Shown here: positions 36,740 to 49,959 of the stretch, one piece after another
Layout: each line of letters opens with the position of its first letter
How positions within the stretch are numbered: the stretch's first letter is position 1
From: Casuarina equisetifolia
Taxonomy: Eukaryota; Streptophyta; Magnoliopsida; Fagales; Casuarinaceae
Direction of reading: 5' to 3'
DNA: 64,000 nucleotides
Assembly (NCBI GenBank): GCA_028551475.1
Contig: CM052360.1
Coordinates: 2,778,501-2,842,500, forward strand
The notes under the pieces: generated by a model
Database searches by the model: none
Seen by the model: the letters and a program-made list of their open reading frames with translations, nothing else
What the model was told of the DNA's origin: nothing
Made by a program: the position numbers and the translations under genes

Positions 36740-38935
36740 TATGAGGGATTCTTAAGGATGATTAAACAAAGTAAGATTACTACCATACTATTTTTTTAAC
36801 AGATTACAGACCTTTTCTTAATGCCGCCAGATATGTTTGTAGGTGAGATAATTGCCTCTTGTTGTTGACACGTGGTATTCCACTTATACCAAAAACTTTC
36901 GAAGAAATTGTTGGGATTATTAGTGTTTTTTATTGAAAAAATTAAAGTAGGCTGATTGTAATCTTTCTCGAGCAGTCGTGCTCCACGGGAAGTTGGGAAA
37001 AAGTGAGTTTTCGTGTTCCATGTGGTTGATGAAGGCGGCTGAAAGACCTTAGGGAGGCCACCCTCCAACTATCCACTGAATTCTGGGAAGAAGTGTGCGA
37101 TTTTTCGTCTGCCTTCACTTTCTTTCCGCCCATGATTGCAAGAACAAACGAAGATAGTGATGGCCACAATTCCCTCCGACAGCCTCCTCTTCTACTTACT
37201 AGGAAATCTCGCCGGCGTCTGGAAGTATTTTTTTTAATAAAGTGGTATCCCAATACAGCTTACCCAGATGGCACAGCTTGGGTAATCATTTCACACAAGA
37301 GGAAGAATCGAGAAGATGCTATCACCTCAGCAATCACCTCCACTCCACCATTTTAAACGTCACATGATTCCAGTATTGGATTTTGTGGTGTCAATTTGGT
37401 TCAGCTCTTGTTCCATAGAAGTTTTGTACGAGGAGACCGAAGTTGATAGTCATCTTGGGTTCCCAAATAGAAAATTTTTGAAGTAAAATTTAAATACAAG
37501 GAACGTTTATTTTTTGAACTAGTTTTTATAGTATACTTTTAGCATTTTGATATGGTATTATAACTTAAATTGATTCTGTTCTATCTTATATAATCTTGAA
37601 CTTAATGATGATTAAGTAGTGTATACAAGACAAGACTTTCACATCTAAAGGTAAAATTCTAAATGTAAATTTAAATAAAAGAAAAACTTCTTAACTTTTG
37701 AGCTCATTTTTACACTAGACCTTTAGCTTTCTAAAAAATAATACTCTTTGTTTTTGAAAATCTAACAATGTGTCTAGCTAATGACATCACAAGCATGAAT
37801 TATTTTATCTAAAGTAATCAGGAGATAAGTCTTTATAGGGATTAAACCAATGTCATTTTTGTGTGCTATTCTAAGGAATTATGATTAAGCATGCTGAAAT
37901 GATGCATAAAGTAATAACAATGATCATGACCATGATTCTAATTATAAGATAATTATATTTATAGTTAAGGATAGCTGTGATCAACAATCACACTAACAGC
38001 CAAAATAGTGCTGATAACAATGAATCTAATGGTGATGATAGTTATAGTAAATACAACGAAGTTATGAGAATAATACATGAGGATGACGATGAGAGGAAGC
38101 TACATGAGGATGACAATGAGAGGAAGCTTTTGTCCTTTTGTTTCATCGCATTAGATTCTCTATTTCGGGGAGTGTGGCACCACAGCATAACCCTTTACAG
38201 TGCAGACAAACACACATGCAGTGATCCAAAAAGCATTGCTAATCATGTGTTCCAAGAAAGTGCAACCTCAACTATGTCTGAATTGGTCGCCTAATTCATG
38301 AATTCCTAAGAAGATGACATGTAGATGACAGAAATTTCATCAACAGGTCCCACGTCATAGTTCATGATAATGACACCTAATCCCCAATAGCAAGTATTAA
38401 TAATTCAGAAAGTCAGTGAATTGCAACATTATTGAAGACGTGTTCATGACATAATTGAATATATAAGATGTAATAGAAGGAAAAAGCGAACTTGGAGCTG
38501 CTTTCTCGAACCTTTTGTTGAAACATGGTTGAACTTGTTGCACGACAAGAGGCTTATTTAACAACCAGTAGTGTTTTCTTAGTCCAAGTAGACAGCTCAA
38601 GTTAACAACCTCCCCCAAATATAACCTCCTCTTACATTTCTACTCTCTTATCCCTCAATGGGTGGGGAATCATTATCATTGCCGTCTCCATTTTGAAGGA
38701 AAGCTTGAGATTTTATCCGGCGTGAATCTCGAGGAAGCAGTGTTCAAGGATCCACGGTTTGAATCAAAGAGAAGAACAAGATTTCTACCCTTTGCCAAAA
38801 TTAATTAGCAAAAAATTGAACATATAATCAGTATTTGACGCTGATAGCGCTTAGCAATAGTATTCTCAGTCAACTAATTAATTTTTAGATCCAAATTTTT
38901 CAACACTGGTAAGATTCTAATAACCTATAAGTTGC
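36740..38935. repeat. Spacer block D, copy D2
   Basis: Similar in order to 14590-17560 but without the 15410-16120 insert. Similarity stops near 38935: after GATTCTAATAA this copy continues CCTATAAGTTGCGC, whereas D1 continues into the 3' flank of sulfate transporter copy 2. This marks the right breakpoint of the duplicated segment. It contains only short broken frames on both strands. Confidence 0.72.
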
Positions 38936-41699
38936 GCAGGAATGTCTATGAAGTATTTTATGTTCCTTCCAGTTGAGCTTAAAATTCATACTTGGCATCT
39001 AATTCAGTCGTTTTAGACTCCTAATCATCTAACTTCTGCAAACAAATCAAGCCTTGCAGTATGATTCATGGACTTCATGTTGACCTCTAAGATATAGTAT
39101 TTAGTAGAGAAATTGAGTTCTTGGCATCACCCAATCTGGAGATTTGATTGACTCGGCAGGTTTAGGGGACAAACAAGATATTCTGTTTACCATGCAATGC
39201 ACAATGCACATAAGACATAAAAGCCAAATCAAAAGGTCAAAGCATGCCTTCATTGAGAATCAAAGACAACTCCTAAGTGGAATTTAAAGACCGGTTCATT
39301 TATAAGCTTTTGTCGGTAACAAGATTTGCTTCACAGATTTATGGTACAAGAGACACTAAAGCATGCAACCTGGTGCAACCTGAGCCAGGTGAAATGTTTT
39401 TCTTTTAGCAGATCAACTTTTGAGATTGGACATTGAAGATTTGGTTCTAGGAGCATCAGTGAGGGGTTTGGAGGAACCCACTGAACAATAATCGAATTAT
39501 TAGTTAACAGTTCATTTGTGTGTTATCGGCAAAGCATGTCAAGAGCTAAGTTGACAGACCATGTGGAAAAGAATCCCATAAAATTATGGGAGGCACTATT
39601 ATGAGCATCACCTCGCGATTATTGTACTAGAAAATGGTAACTAAGTGCCCGATGACATTATGAAGCGTTGAACTTCTAAGTTTGGAGGAACTCCATCGTA
39701 AGGAACTCCTGTTGGTAGCCAGTCGTTGATGGGGAACCATGAGTAAAAGAAAACCACGAGAATGACTGAAAGTGTATGATTGATCTCGTAGTGGTATGAA
39801 ATCATAATGTCATGCTTCAACTTTCAAGGAAATAGGACAGGGTATCCTTCAAAGGAAGTATAAAGTTTTATGCGCATAGGATGTGGTGGAAAAAGGAAAG
39901 CAGTTTGGTCCAATTCCATCTGTGGTACCGTGAAAGATGCTTGTGGTATCAAGAACGAAAGCTGTGGCCTTAGATCGTAAGATATGCAAGTATTATTTGG
40001 AGTAATCTCAAACTTTAGAACCCTATAGAAAGGACAACTTGCCTACGTACACTTGAAAAGGGATTGACTTTTTGATCATCTCTAAAGAATTATGACTGTA
40101 AATTCTCATAAGGAATGATCATAAGTTTGAGGGAAGCCTCAATTCTTCAGTTGCAGTCTTATGAGCTTGAAATTCATGTGTTGGAAAGTTCAATGTTGTG
40201 TTTGCTTTTTTATATAAGAAATGTTACTTCTTGAACTTAAATTTGATATCATATTAAAAAATTTAATTTTATCTAAAAGTCAAATCAAGAGTATAGAAGT
40301 TATTTCTTCATATATAGAGAGGATTCTTAAATAAAATTTAGATGATACAAAACTTTTTATCATATTATCCTCAACATTATGTAATAAAAAATTATTAAAC
40401 AGAAATCTTCCTTTCTAATCACTACGTCAGGCATACTTTAATTATCCATCGTTTTTGTTTATACGATCATTGCTTAGAAAACTAACCAATTGTTGGTACT
40501 AGAGCATCCTAGATTATCCCAAAGGGGAAGCCTCGAGGAATAAAGTCACAAAAAGAAGGCCAAGAAGAGTGCCATGAGGAACAAACAAGAACATGCCAAA
40601 GGGAAAACAAAAGGAAGTGAAGACCACCGATAGGCATCTAAATGCACATGCTGCTGCAATCGCTTTCTCCCATCATTGTCACCCGCCGGCCATCCACTCA
40701 ACTCTTCGAAAATCAGATGTTGCTACTAAGCAGTTTCTATTGCAAGTCAGCTCTCTCATGCCCAAGATTGGCTCATACAAAATCAATGATCGTTACTAGT
40801 GATGCCCGGAAAGCTGCTGCACCTCAAAATGAGGTTCTCACAAATTCGAAAGATGGGGTATAATTGCCATTGCTGGGACCATACAACTAGATGGCGCCTA
40901 ATCAATATCAAACAGATTTGCTTGTATTTTATCATTGCGAAAACAATAGCTTCAACTTGAGCACCTTATTGATTTGAAGTGGAAACACCCACCAAACTAA
41001 TAGAAGAAAAAGAACATTATTCAAAGAGGATTCCTCCTAACTATGTCAAGTTTTATCTATATTATATAGATACTTTTTACCTATGATTATGGTAGGTTCT
41101 TAAACTAGAATCTTACTTCAATTATTTCTCCCACCAAAGAACAAATTATGATTCTCATTAGAATTGGATCGACAGTTTCCTATGAAAGTAAATTTTTTTA
41201 ATATCTAGATTTTTATTTTGTTATAGCAACTTAGATCAATATATCTCACTCTTAGTTCAAATCTTACATGCTTAATTAATGGCATTATATTTGCTTCTGT
41301 TTCCATTCTAATTGTTGCTTCTGCTTCCATTACTAATGTAATGTCGTTTTCAGTAAAAACATATGCCGCAGTTAAACATAGATGATTTTTTCTTAAAAAT
41401 AGGAGAAAATGTAAAACGATAGTCAATTTCGTCTTTTTAAACAAAACTCATGTGTAAGCATCCCTTTTCATTTCTAACCTATGAATGCAACTCCTTTTGT
41501 TAAGTAATCAAAACTCCAAACTTGGTTTTTTAATAATGAAAGATTCTAACTTTTCATCATAGCCATCCTTCCAAATATAAAGTTATTTTCACTTGCGTCT
41601 CATGAGAACCACTAAGATCACTATAAAAATGTTTTCTTTTTGCTGTGGCGAGGGTCCAAGTTCTCCATCCCAATGAGAAGACAACCACACTCATTTAAA
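38936..41699. other. Gene-free spacer right of the transporter array
   Basis: No family was recognised on either strand. The part 39.6-40.1 kb is less AT-rich than the rest and may be an old repeat, but no terminal repeats or protein frame support that. A 68-codon open frame at 40593-40799 (plus) starts MPKGKQKEVK and has no identified relative. A short stretch near 40310-40390 resembles one at 47970-48030 on the opposite strand, suggesting an old dispersed repeat. Confidence 0.4.
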
Positions 41700-42505
41700 T
41701 TCAATATCGGACTCAGGCTCATCAAGGATTACAATACAATCACCGGGAACTAATCTCCTTATATTCTCTTCCTCCCCTATCTATGTAAAGCTTCTCATGT
41801 TTCACCTAACTACAGAAGGGATATTACCCACTAGGGCGGTGAATATATCTTGTCCACTACTGTTTATTAGAAGTGGGAGATATTTGTAGCACTAATAGCC
41901 ACTTGAATACCAGTCCTTATGGGTTTAAGTCTTCCGTATCAAAGTGAAAATGACTGCTTCGACTGCATGCTCTTATCTCATCAAAATATGGACTTCAACA
42001 ATAAAAAAAAAAAGGTCAGCAGTAATGAAGGTAATGGAGAAGCCTAACAGAAGTTGGCAATGCAGTGGGCAGATAGTGGATTTTCTCTAGTGATTGAACA
42101 AGTGGATTTTTAATGTCGGACTTAGGCTGTTGAAGGTTTACAGTACAATCACCGCGAACTAATCTCCCTATTCTCTTCCTCAGCTATCTATGTAAGCTTC
42201 TTATGTTTCACCTAACTACAAAAAGGATATTACCCACTAGGGTGGTGAAAATATCTTATCCACCATTGTTTATGAGAAGTGGGAGATATTTGCAGCACTA
42301 ATAGCCACTTGAATACCGGTCCCTTGTGGGTTTAAATCTTAGAATGACTGCTTCAACTGCATACTCTTATCTTGTCAAACATATGGACTTCCACATTGAA
42401 AAAACGTCGGCAATAATGAAGGTAATGGAGAAGCCTAACAGAAGTTGGCAATGCAGTAGGCAGATAGTGGAATTTCTCTAATAATTGAACAAGTGGATTT
42501 CTAAC
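41700..42505 (+). repeat. Direct tandem duplication, unit about 400 bp
   Basis: Two consecutive units (about 41700-42108 and 42109-42505) share long stretches, including CACTAATAGCCACTTGAATA, GAGAAGCCTAACAGAAGTTG and TATTACCCACTAGGG. The offset is about 410 bp at the left end and about 390 bp at the right end, so several small indels have accumulated. No protein frame runs through it. Confidence 0.82.
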
Positions 42506-44413
42506 CAATCTCACTACCCTTCTTTCTCCTTCTTTATTGGTTTGTGCGAAAAAAGAACCATGGAAAAGGACCACCTTCGACATGCTTCAAAGGAATCTGG
42601 GTGCTCTGAGACCCATGAACAGCTCCAGCGTGTGTCAAAAACGTGGTTCTTCTTTACGATGCTTATAGGAAATGAGTTTTACCCTTTTATTAGTAAATTT
42701 TTTTACAAATTTAAATAATATAAATATGTAATTTTACTTTGAATGTACTTGAATTCTAATATCATGTTTAAAATTTATTTTTACATAAAAATAGACTTAA
42801 AAACATAAAGTAGTTTTTTCTTGTCAAGAGAATTTTAAAGTGAATTTTCCCTTTTTTTTCCTTCTTTTTCCGAATGTTAATGATTAAAAAAACAACCTAA
42901 CGAAACAATTCATTGCTTCGTACCATATGTGATTGGATAGAGCTGCTACGTCAAGCTGATTGGTATGTGACATTGAATTATAGATGTGGACTTAAGAGTT
43001 GAAAACCAACCTTCATTCTAGGTATAGTGGTCGGTGTTCTCAAGTAGAACTTGATTTGGATTTAGATGAAGGAGAGGAAAAGGAAGGAAGATCTTCCCCC
43101 ATACAGCCGACCAAAAGAAAATACGACAAAGAATGAGAAAAGCAATCAATGAACAGATGTGATAAGCAAACTATGAGAGTCAAATTAAAGAGATACTGGC
43201 ATTCACAATGTGCACTAAGAAATGGCAACTTTGGGAAGTGAAATACTCTTTTAAGAGTTCTCAAATTGAAACCCTTTTATCATCTATCTGGACGTCCAAC
43301 TATCAAAGACAAGAAGGAGAAGAAGAAGAAGAAGAAGAAGCTAAGTTGAAGCTTGTTATAAGTCTCACATTCCTAAATTGAAACCGCATCAAGTGACAAA
43401 TTAGGTGGTCTGTACATCACGTTCTCTTTCCAGTCCAATTATTTAAATATAGGCTAGTGCACAATGTCCATTAATAGAAAGCCTGAGTGCTTACTGGGCC
43501 CGTACAGATGAACGTCAGAGGAGGGGCTGGCTTATGTACCCGTTGCTTGCTTCCATTTGGGCAGTTTTTGTTTTTTTCTTTTTAGATGGCTTGAGGAATC
43601 ATCGTAGTAATAGTAAGCCCAGTGAGATTTTAAACCTTGGACTTTTAGTTGCTGCTTACAGAGGTTATCCATCCTATACTAACTAGAAATCATCTCGCTC
43701 TAGTTGGATGCTGTTTTTAGTCTAATTATTATCAAAGGGTATGATATTGCGTACATCGTAATGGTGACTCACTGCATAAAGTGGCTCCAGCATATCAGAA
43801 CACCGGACAGGGATGAAATAAACAGCTCGTAGCAGAGTAGAGCAGACTGACCTCCGACATTGTCAGCGTCGCAAACTGTGTAGATTTTACTCAACATATG
43901 GGTACTGAAACAATAATGCAAAACAGACTTTTTTCTTCATTATAGGTGATACAGAGAATACTGCGAGTGTTGCCTTTTCCTTCAGTGTTAAGAGTGAAGA
44001 TCTACATCTCTGATTAGTTACATTGTTGAAAGAGAGGAAAAACAAATAGAAACACTGTTACAGAAAACCACACTTGATAAATTTCTATAGACAGATCAGA
44101 ATCCAAATCAGATTGTGTTCCTCACGAAGTTACCTTTAGATTTTCCCCCCAGGAACACATTCAGTGAAAATATGCATAAACCACGACAGCAAAAAGAAAC
44201 AAGGATTCTACAAAAGGAGACAACACTTCCTTGGAATTACACTGGAATCCAGAAACTAGGAGAAAAATATAGTAAATTTCAGTAGCTTCTATGTCAAACG
44301 CCTCATCTTTAGTCATTCCATCTTGAAGCTTCCAACATCTGTTAAGCATCTGCATGTTCCTTCTGGTCGGACCATGTACGAGTTTCGGCAGTAATGTGGT
44401 GAAAGATGCAATG
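42506..44413. other. Spacer and probable 3' UTR of the IQD gene
   Basis: There is no recognised gene. A GAA microsatellite lies at 43311-43341. The last few hundred bases are probably the 3' UTR of the minus-strand IQD gene. Short open frames at 42485-42718 and 43040-43264 have no family features. Confidence 0.45.
43311..43341. repeat. GAA trinucleotide microsatellite
   Basis: About ten GAA/AGA units, with one GGA interruption near the left end. Confidence 0.8.
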
Positions 44414-46299
44414 CTAATACCTATTTCCATGAGGCTGCAGTCACAGCAAAAAATGAAACAACGCTATCAGAGTTGATTACAGTTTTTTTAGCTTCATTCA
44501 CAAGCTTTTAATAGTTCTGGTTGGTAATACTTACATCAAATGAAACCAAGGATCTGCAGTAGTGTGGGTTTGTAAGCACTGTACTGGTGGATCCACACTC
44601 ACTGTCTATAAGGGAAACTGTAGATCTGTCAAGCTTGATTGACGGATATTGGTAGTTTTGAGCAGTTGAACCCACATGTGAAGATGATCTCTGCATCCGG
44701 ACAGCCCTTGGGATATTCCTTCCTTCCACTGATGGCCTACGCCTGCTTGGCTGCCTCTCAAATGTCTCTGGCCTTTGCTTTGGCGCACTCTGTGACCGGG
44801 CTTTGGCCCTTGAAGATTCTGTATTGGCCATGTAATTTGGGAACAATGGGTAGTCATAGGACATGGGTTCTGTATAATTTGGTCTGGGGAAAGCGAAAGG
44901 AACTTTCGAAGGATCGGGTTTGGTCACAGCGGAATAGAACTGCGGGCTGCTTTGCGCTGTGTCAAAGGAATAGTCCTCAAAATGGCCACTCAAGGCTCTT
45001 GGGCTCATTTCGGTCAGAGCCGATGGAGCCGGGGACGCCTGGTAGTTCTCTTGCTTAGAATATCCATAATGGGCGGAGGATCTATGCTCTGTTCGTTCAT
45101 ATTGAGAGTGGCTGGAGTAGCTATTTCTGCTCTTTAAACTTCCTTTTAAGGCACCGAGATCCATCTCCACAATCTTAATGTCCTCGTCCAAGCCATTGTC
45201 AAACTCCTAGATGCACGAACACCAAATTTCAGGTTAGAATTGTAGAGAGGAAAGCATAGAAGGACGAAGGGTAATTTTTTGTCAGTTTCATTCTCATCTC
45301 TACCACTGAATATCAGGATTCTGTCAAATAGACGATTAATCAGTATGTGTAAAAACAATTAGCAGTAGTTCTTGTTGAACCAAAGCAATGCCCCTTTTTG
45401 GAGTTCTTTGACTGGATGCATGGATCTCTCATGGAAATGGCAAATGTTGTTAGAGAAATATGAAACTAACATGATAATTTTGCCTGAACCGATTGTCTTG
45501 TGTTGATTTTCTGTGGGTGGATTGCCCCTGATAAATAGGCTTTGCTTCTTCCACCATCCGGATCCGCTGGGCCAGAGCTCTTGCCTGCGCGGTCACCAGT
45601 GCCTGCATGGACCGAAGTGTAGCAGTGGCTTGTTTCCTCACCAGGTGACCTCTCACCAAAGCCTGCAACTTCACTAATCCTCTCAATGCCGAGAGTGCTT
45701 TCCTTGCCTTTGACAGCACCAATGAAACAGTTCAGAATTCGCAATTTCATCTCTACGAATTTGGGTTGTTAATGACTTAATCCCCTGAGTTCTACTAGAT
45801 ATAATGGCTACTTAAAGTTAAGATGCGGAGTCCCAGAGTTTCTTACCAAATAAGCACGGAACATGGATTGAATTTTTATGGCAGCAGCCTCTTCAATGGC
45901 GGTGGCTCTGCCATTTGCAGCTGCTCTTTGCCTGATCACTGCCGCGGCAGCCTGTGCAGCAGCCACAGCAACATCAGCTGCAGCAGCCGTAGCTGCTGCC
46001 ATTGCCAATGCATGCTTTTTCTGCTCCTTCTCGGAGTCCAAAACGTGAACAACCGGCGATGTGGGGGCAATTGATTCTGTAGAATTCAAGTCCTTGGAAG
46101 CTGCCGCTGTGGCTGAAGATCTTCGAAAACTCCATCTCCTCTTCTCCTTCGGTGTTGTCTGCGGAACTGAAATTGGAGTCGTTGGATTAGTCTCAATGGC
46201 TACTGAAGGACTCTGCACACTCTGCAACTTTTCCTTCCCCTTTTCCTTGTCTTTCTTCCCTGCCAAGAAGCTTCGAAGCCACTTGCTTGCCTTCCCCAT
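44414..46299 (-). CDS. IQD-family calmodulin-binding protein (IQ67 domain), 460 aa
   Basis: Plant IQD scaffold protein, expected to bind calmodulin and associate with microtubules, plasma membrane or nucleus. Exons on the minus strand: 46299-45847, 45707-45471, 45206-44535 and 44434-44414 (1383 nt, 460 aa). It starts [16 protein letters not shown], a typical IQD N-terminus. An Ala-rich stretch (about 100-135) precedes the IQ67 region: [11 protein letters not shown] at the end of exon 1, then [20 protein letters not shown] in exon 2. The phase-0 intron falls exactly between the Leu and Ala of that motif, the conserved IQD intron position. The C-terminal half is Ser/Arg-rich with a DUF4005-like segment ([20 protein letters not shown]). 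I end exon 3 at a GTAAGT donor and use a 21-nt last exon giving PHGNRY; reading through instead gives a tail ending SITNQNY. It resembles the IQD19-22 subgroup, but the exact member is not certain. Confidence 0.88.
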
Positions 46300-49200
46300 C
46301 TCCTTCAAACTTTCCTGACTGCCCCAATCCTACAGCACCAACATACATAGAAGAAAGCAACAAATGATGCAATTAGATCTCTTCTTGTCAGTATTTGACC
46401 AGTAGCTTTCAACAATATGGTGGACCTCCATATCAGAAACGAACATAATTGTGCTTTGTTTGACAGCCTAATCTAACTGCCTATGGGCCATCTCAGTTAC
46501 CACAGCCATATAATGAATCTTTGTCCATTCTGAGCACCATTTAAGTGATGGTTAAAGAGGAAGCTCCTAGAGAAGCCAACGGCAGCCTCCTGGAAGTTAA
46601 TGGCAGAGATTCCCTACTTCTTCGTGGAGATTTCTCAGCTACCCATTTTGTGGCTGTTCTGATTAACTGCGATGCTGGTTAAGGTGGGATGGACAGGATC
46701 AGAAACCATGTGAGAATGGTTCATGAACATGCAGAATCCGTGTAAAATACTCATATCTGGGTGTGGAATCTGTCTCCATAGGGGTCCATTTCCGAGCCAT
46801 GGATTATAGAAATAGGGAAACCTTGTGGTTTTGTAGGGTCCATACACCAAGTGTAGAAGAAGATAAAGATTTATGTTTGGTTGCCTGGGTGTTTGCACGT
46901 GCTTCTTTCTGTGGTAGTTCTTGGAGTCAGGTCCAAGATTTCCATGATCCAAGTAAGGTAATCCTTGATGCCTAGACCAAACAAGAAGTCATTCTATCCA
47001 TCTTTTCATCATATTCCTGCATCAACAAGGCTGGATTTCCAAAAGGTTTTATGATTCAGAGAAAGCGAGAGATTCTTCTCACAGACGTGTTAAATTAATA
47101 CCATTTACTGCCTGCGTTCACCAATGGCAGGGACCATCAGCAATTATGTATATTATTACTTGTAGATCTTGTGGTGCAGGCAAAAGTAGTAGGTCTGAGC
47201 CTTTATGGCTTGAACATTAAAATTTTGCAGGAACAAGCTGTGACTGAACTAGGATCCCAACTGTACAAAAAGAACAACTCCTCTTAAAAAATACAACTTC
47301 TGAGTACAACCCCCGCATTGATGGTTAAAAGAAAGAATGAAAATTGTAGTGTGTGTCGTATATTATCAATACATTGATTTCTGAATTGTATTCCCATGAT
47401 ATAAGTATCTGAATCTGTAATGACATACTGTTATTGTATGTTGGTAAATCCTTCATCCTTTTGGATCATTGAGATGAAGTGATTGCATTTGTTCGTATAC
47501 CTTTCTCGTATCTGCATGACAGGTCCCAAGTAGCGCAACTTGCAATAGAGACGGACAACATATTTAGCTGGAACAAAGGTATTTTTTTAGACAACACAGG
47601 TAGCTGGAACCATAAAGGACACAAGCCTCAAGGACTGGTCGTGATCAATACATCAACGTTGAAAATTGATGGGGTCTAGCCCCTTTTGGCTCAGAGTAGA
47701 GAGCAAAAGTACAATAATCCACTAATACTTTCTTATAATGAAAAAAATTAGTTGGCAGTCACATGGCATGTTTATATGCTCCCCCTTTGACCTGGTGTTT
47801 TGTTATGGGAAACACCGTTTTGGGATTTGCCCATTTCTCTATCTAATCAATCATTAATCACCTTTATCAGACATGATCGATAGGCAACTCCTTAGGAGTT
47901 TTAGACCGTAGATGGTCTATTTTGCTAAAGATTTCCCTGGAGAGTTGTATGTATTGAAAATACAACATGTTTAAATTGGTGTGACATAAGTTTTGCTATG
48001 TCTAAATCTTATTTAAGTATTCTTTTTAGAAGGAAGAAAAAAAGTTTTAACTCTTAAATTAACTTTTTGATAAGAACGAATTTTTTTACAGTATAGATGA
48101 TCGTGAATGTGACTCAGATTCAGGTTCCTGATCTAAAACCCTTGTTAGGAGGGAGAAGGCAGAGGTAATGTTTTCTCCCCACTTGAGTGTCGATCATGTG
48201 CGAAACAGTGCATATCCCTTCAAAGACATTCTATGACTGAGACAATAACATTATTCTATCAGGTCAATAAAGGCTAATTTATTCACTACGTTATTGGAGT
48301 GTTTGTTTTATTAAAAAAAAAAGGGGACACAGGAGGTGATGTACCTAAAACAAACATTAATTTATGGATGTATGATCACAAAGTGTGTTTAAAGATAATA
48401 AGTGCATGTGAAAGGTTGGAGGGATAGAATATATAGCTCGTCCTTTCTTTTTGTCTATACTCTCATCTCTTTCTTTCGTGTTTCAAAGCACATGCTCAGT
48501 ACTATGCTTCATATGGCTACGTAATTACTCTATTTGTCATCTACAATGCGGTTAAGACATTCAGAATGTAGCTTCCTTCTGTCCCTTAAGTGCAGCAAAA
48601 GTTTCACAATAAATTCATTATAATAAAGTAAAAATTTAATATTACCTCAATTGTGTTCATGATAAAATCGGCATGAAATTGCCTAACATTCTTAAGATAT
48701 AAGCTTATAGAATAGTTTATTATTACACAAATGTTTTAGCTTTTAGTTGTGGTTTTAGAACTAGGCTTACATATGTATTGCGGGATTGAATCATGATGTA
48801 CTTGGCCCAAAGTTAAACTCCAAACTTTATAGTTGGATTCTCAATAGTTACTGCTAAACTAGTATGTTAAGTAACAAACTCTAATAATGTTATGCCTTCA
48901 ATGTTTCCTTAACACTAATTTCTTGCTTGTGTTATGGTTATGATTGTTATGTGTCTATAATGGGTTATTGTCATAGGCTTATGAAAACTCACAACAAGTT
49001 TGAACTTATGGGAGCTTGAGTTGGTGATAATATATAAAAATAATTGAATTTGCTAAACTAATAAGTCATAGCCTTTTGACTTAATAATTAAGCTTATTAC
49101 AATTGTTATTAGAGCCAATGTGACGTCTTAAATTTGAGCTATAGAAGGGACAACTTATAGAAATAGTTATTTGGAGACTAAACGTCAAGTACTAAAAAGG

Positions 49201-49565
49201 CATCTAAATACATAGGGTTAGAGTGGAGTTGCCTAATGAATTTGTCTTAAAGTGAGTTGTCAACTCAAATATTACATTTTAACTTAATGATTGAGTTCAT
49301 TATAATTATGCGTAAATATTGTACTAAACACTTCCAACAAGTTTATGTGTTTTTGTAAATCAATAGAACTGCCATTTCTACATGCCATCACCACTATTAT
49401 CTCCGTTCCCTACTAAACCCGCTTAGAACAGAACGTGGACCTCACAAAAACACACAGCGACTATCTTCGAGAAAAAGAAGTACAATTTAATATGTTCGGG
49501 AAGAAGTGTAGACGGCGGAGAAACAGGTGGACAACATCCACACCATCCACCCTCTGCAGTTTGCG
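46300..49565. other. Spacer upstream of the IQD gene
   Basis: The left end should hold the IQD promoter and 5' UTR. Open frames overlap on both strands at 46635-46975 but show no family signature or splice support. The rest is AT-rich. 47970-48030 contains, on the minus strand, a sequence like AAACTTATGTCACAC that resembles parts of the array spacers (14390-14430, 36470-36510), suggesting a dispersed repeat. Confidence 0.4.
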
Positions 49566-49959
49566 TCACCGATGGTCTTGGATCATGTCGGATTTCCTTC
49601 CCGATAATGAGTGCATATTTTCTGCACCTGCAAGTTCCCAAGGGCAACACCCATCATTACTCCAAAGTTGATACTTTTTGCAGCAATTTCCTTAGATTGG
49701 TCCTACCTTTTGCAGTGATCGACGACTGAAACATGGGCCGAAACTTTCGTTCTCCGTCGGAAATCAAGCTTGTCACGTTGCTACATTGCATCGCCATGGC
49801 ATCCACATGCTGACAAACTCTGTTTCTTTCAGCCCAGCCCAATGATTTGTCTAGGAATTCTACTGCCAGCGACTGAATCATCGTGTAGAAAGCAAAATAC
49901 CATAATTTAAGCCGGTTGCTAGGATTGGTCCAATTGCATGTTATTGTAGGGCTGGGTTC
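49566..49959 (-). CDS. Possible 3' exons of an unidentified gene
   Basis: Two stretches on the minus strand join in frame: an exon at 49959-49707 (acceptor TTTGCAG, donor GTAGGA) and a terminal exon at 49627-49566 (acceptor CTTGCAG, stop TGA). Together they encode about 104 residues, including TNPSNRLKLWYFAFYT, EFLDKSLGWAERNRVC and MHSLSGRKSDMIQDHR. The splice phase (1) fits on both sides. Further upstream a 125-codon open frame (50318-49941) in another phase may hold earlier exons, for example the part reading YLVMHLTQQAMWLLG, but I cannot connect it with confidence and found no start codon. The family is not recognised. It may equally be a decayed gene fragment. Confidence 0.33.

Noticed and set aside
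38936-40300. LTR retrotransposon beside the array
   Set aside because: Some phrases looked repeat-like, but no paired long terminal repeats, primer binding site or gag-pol frame could be shown.
44639-45058. 139-codon plus-strand open frame
   Set aside because: It is the antisense of the long third exon of the IQD gene, which has clear family motifs on the other strand.
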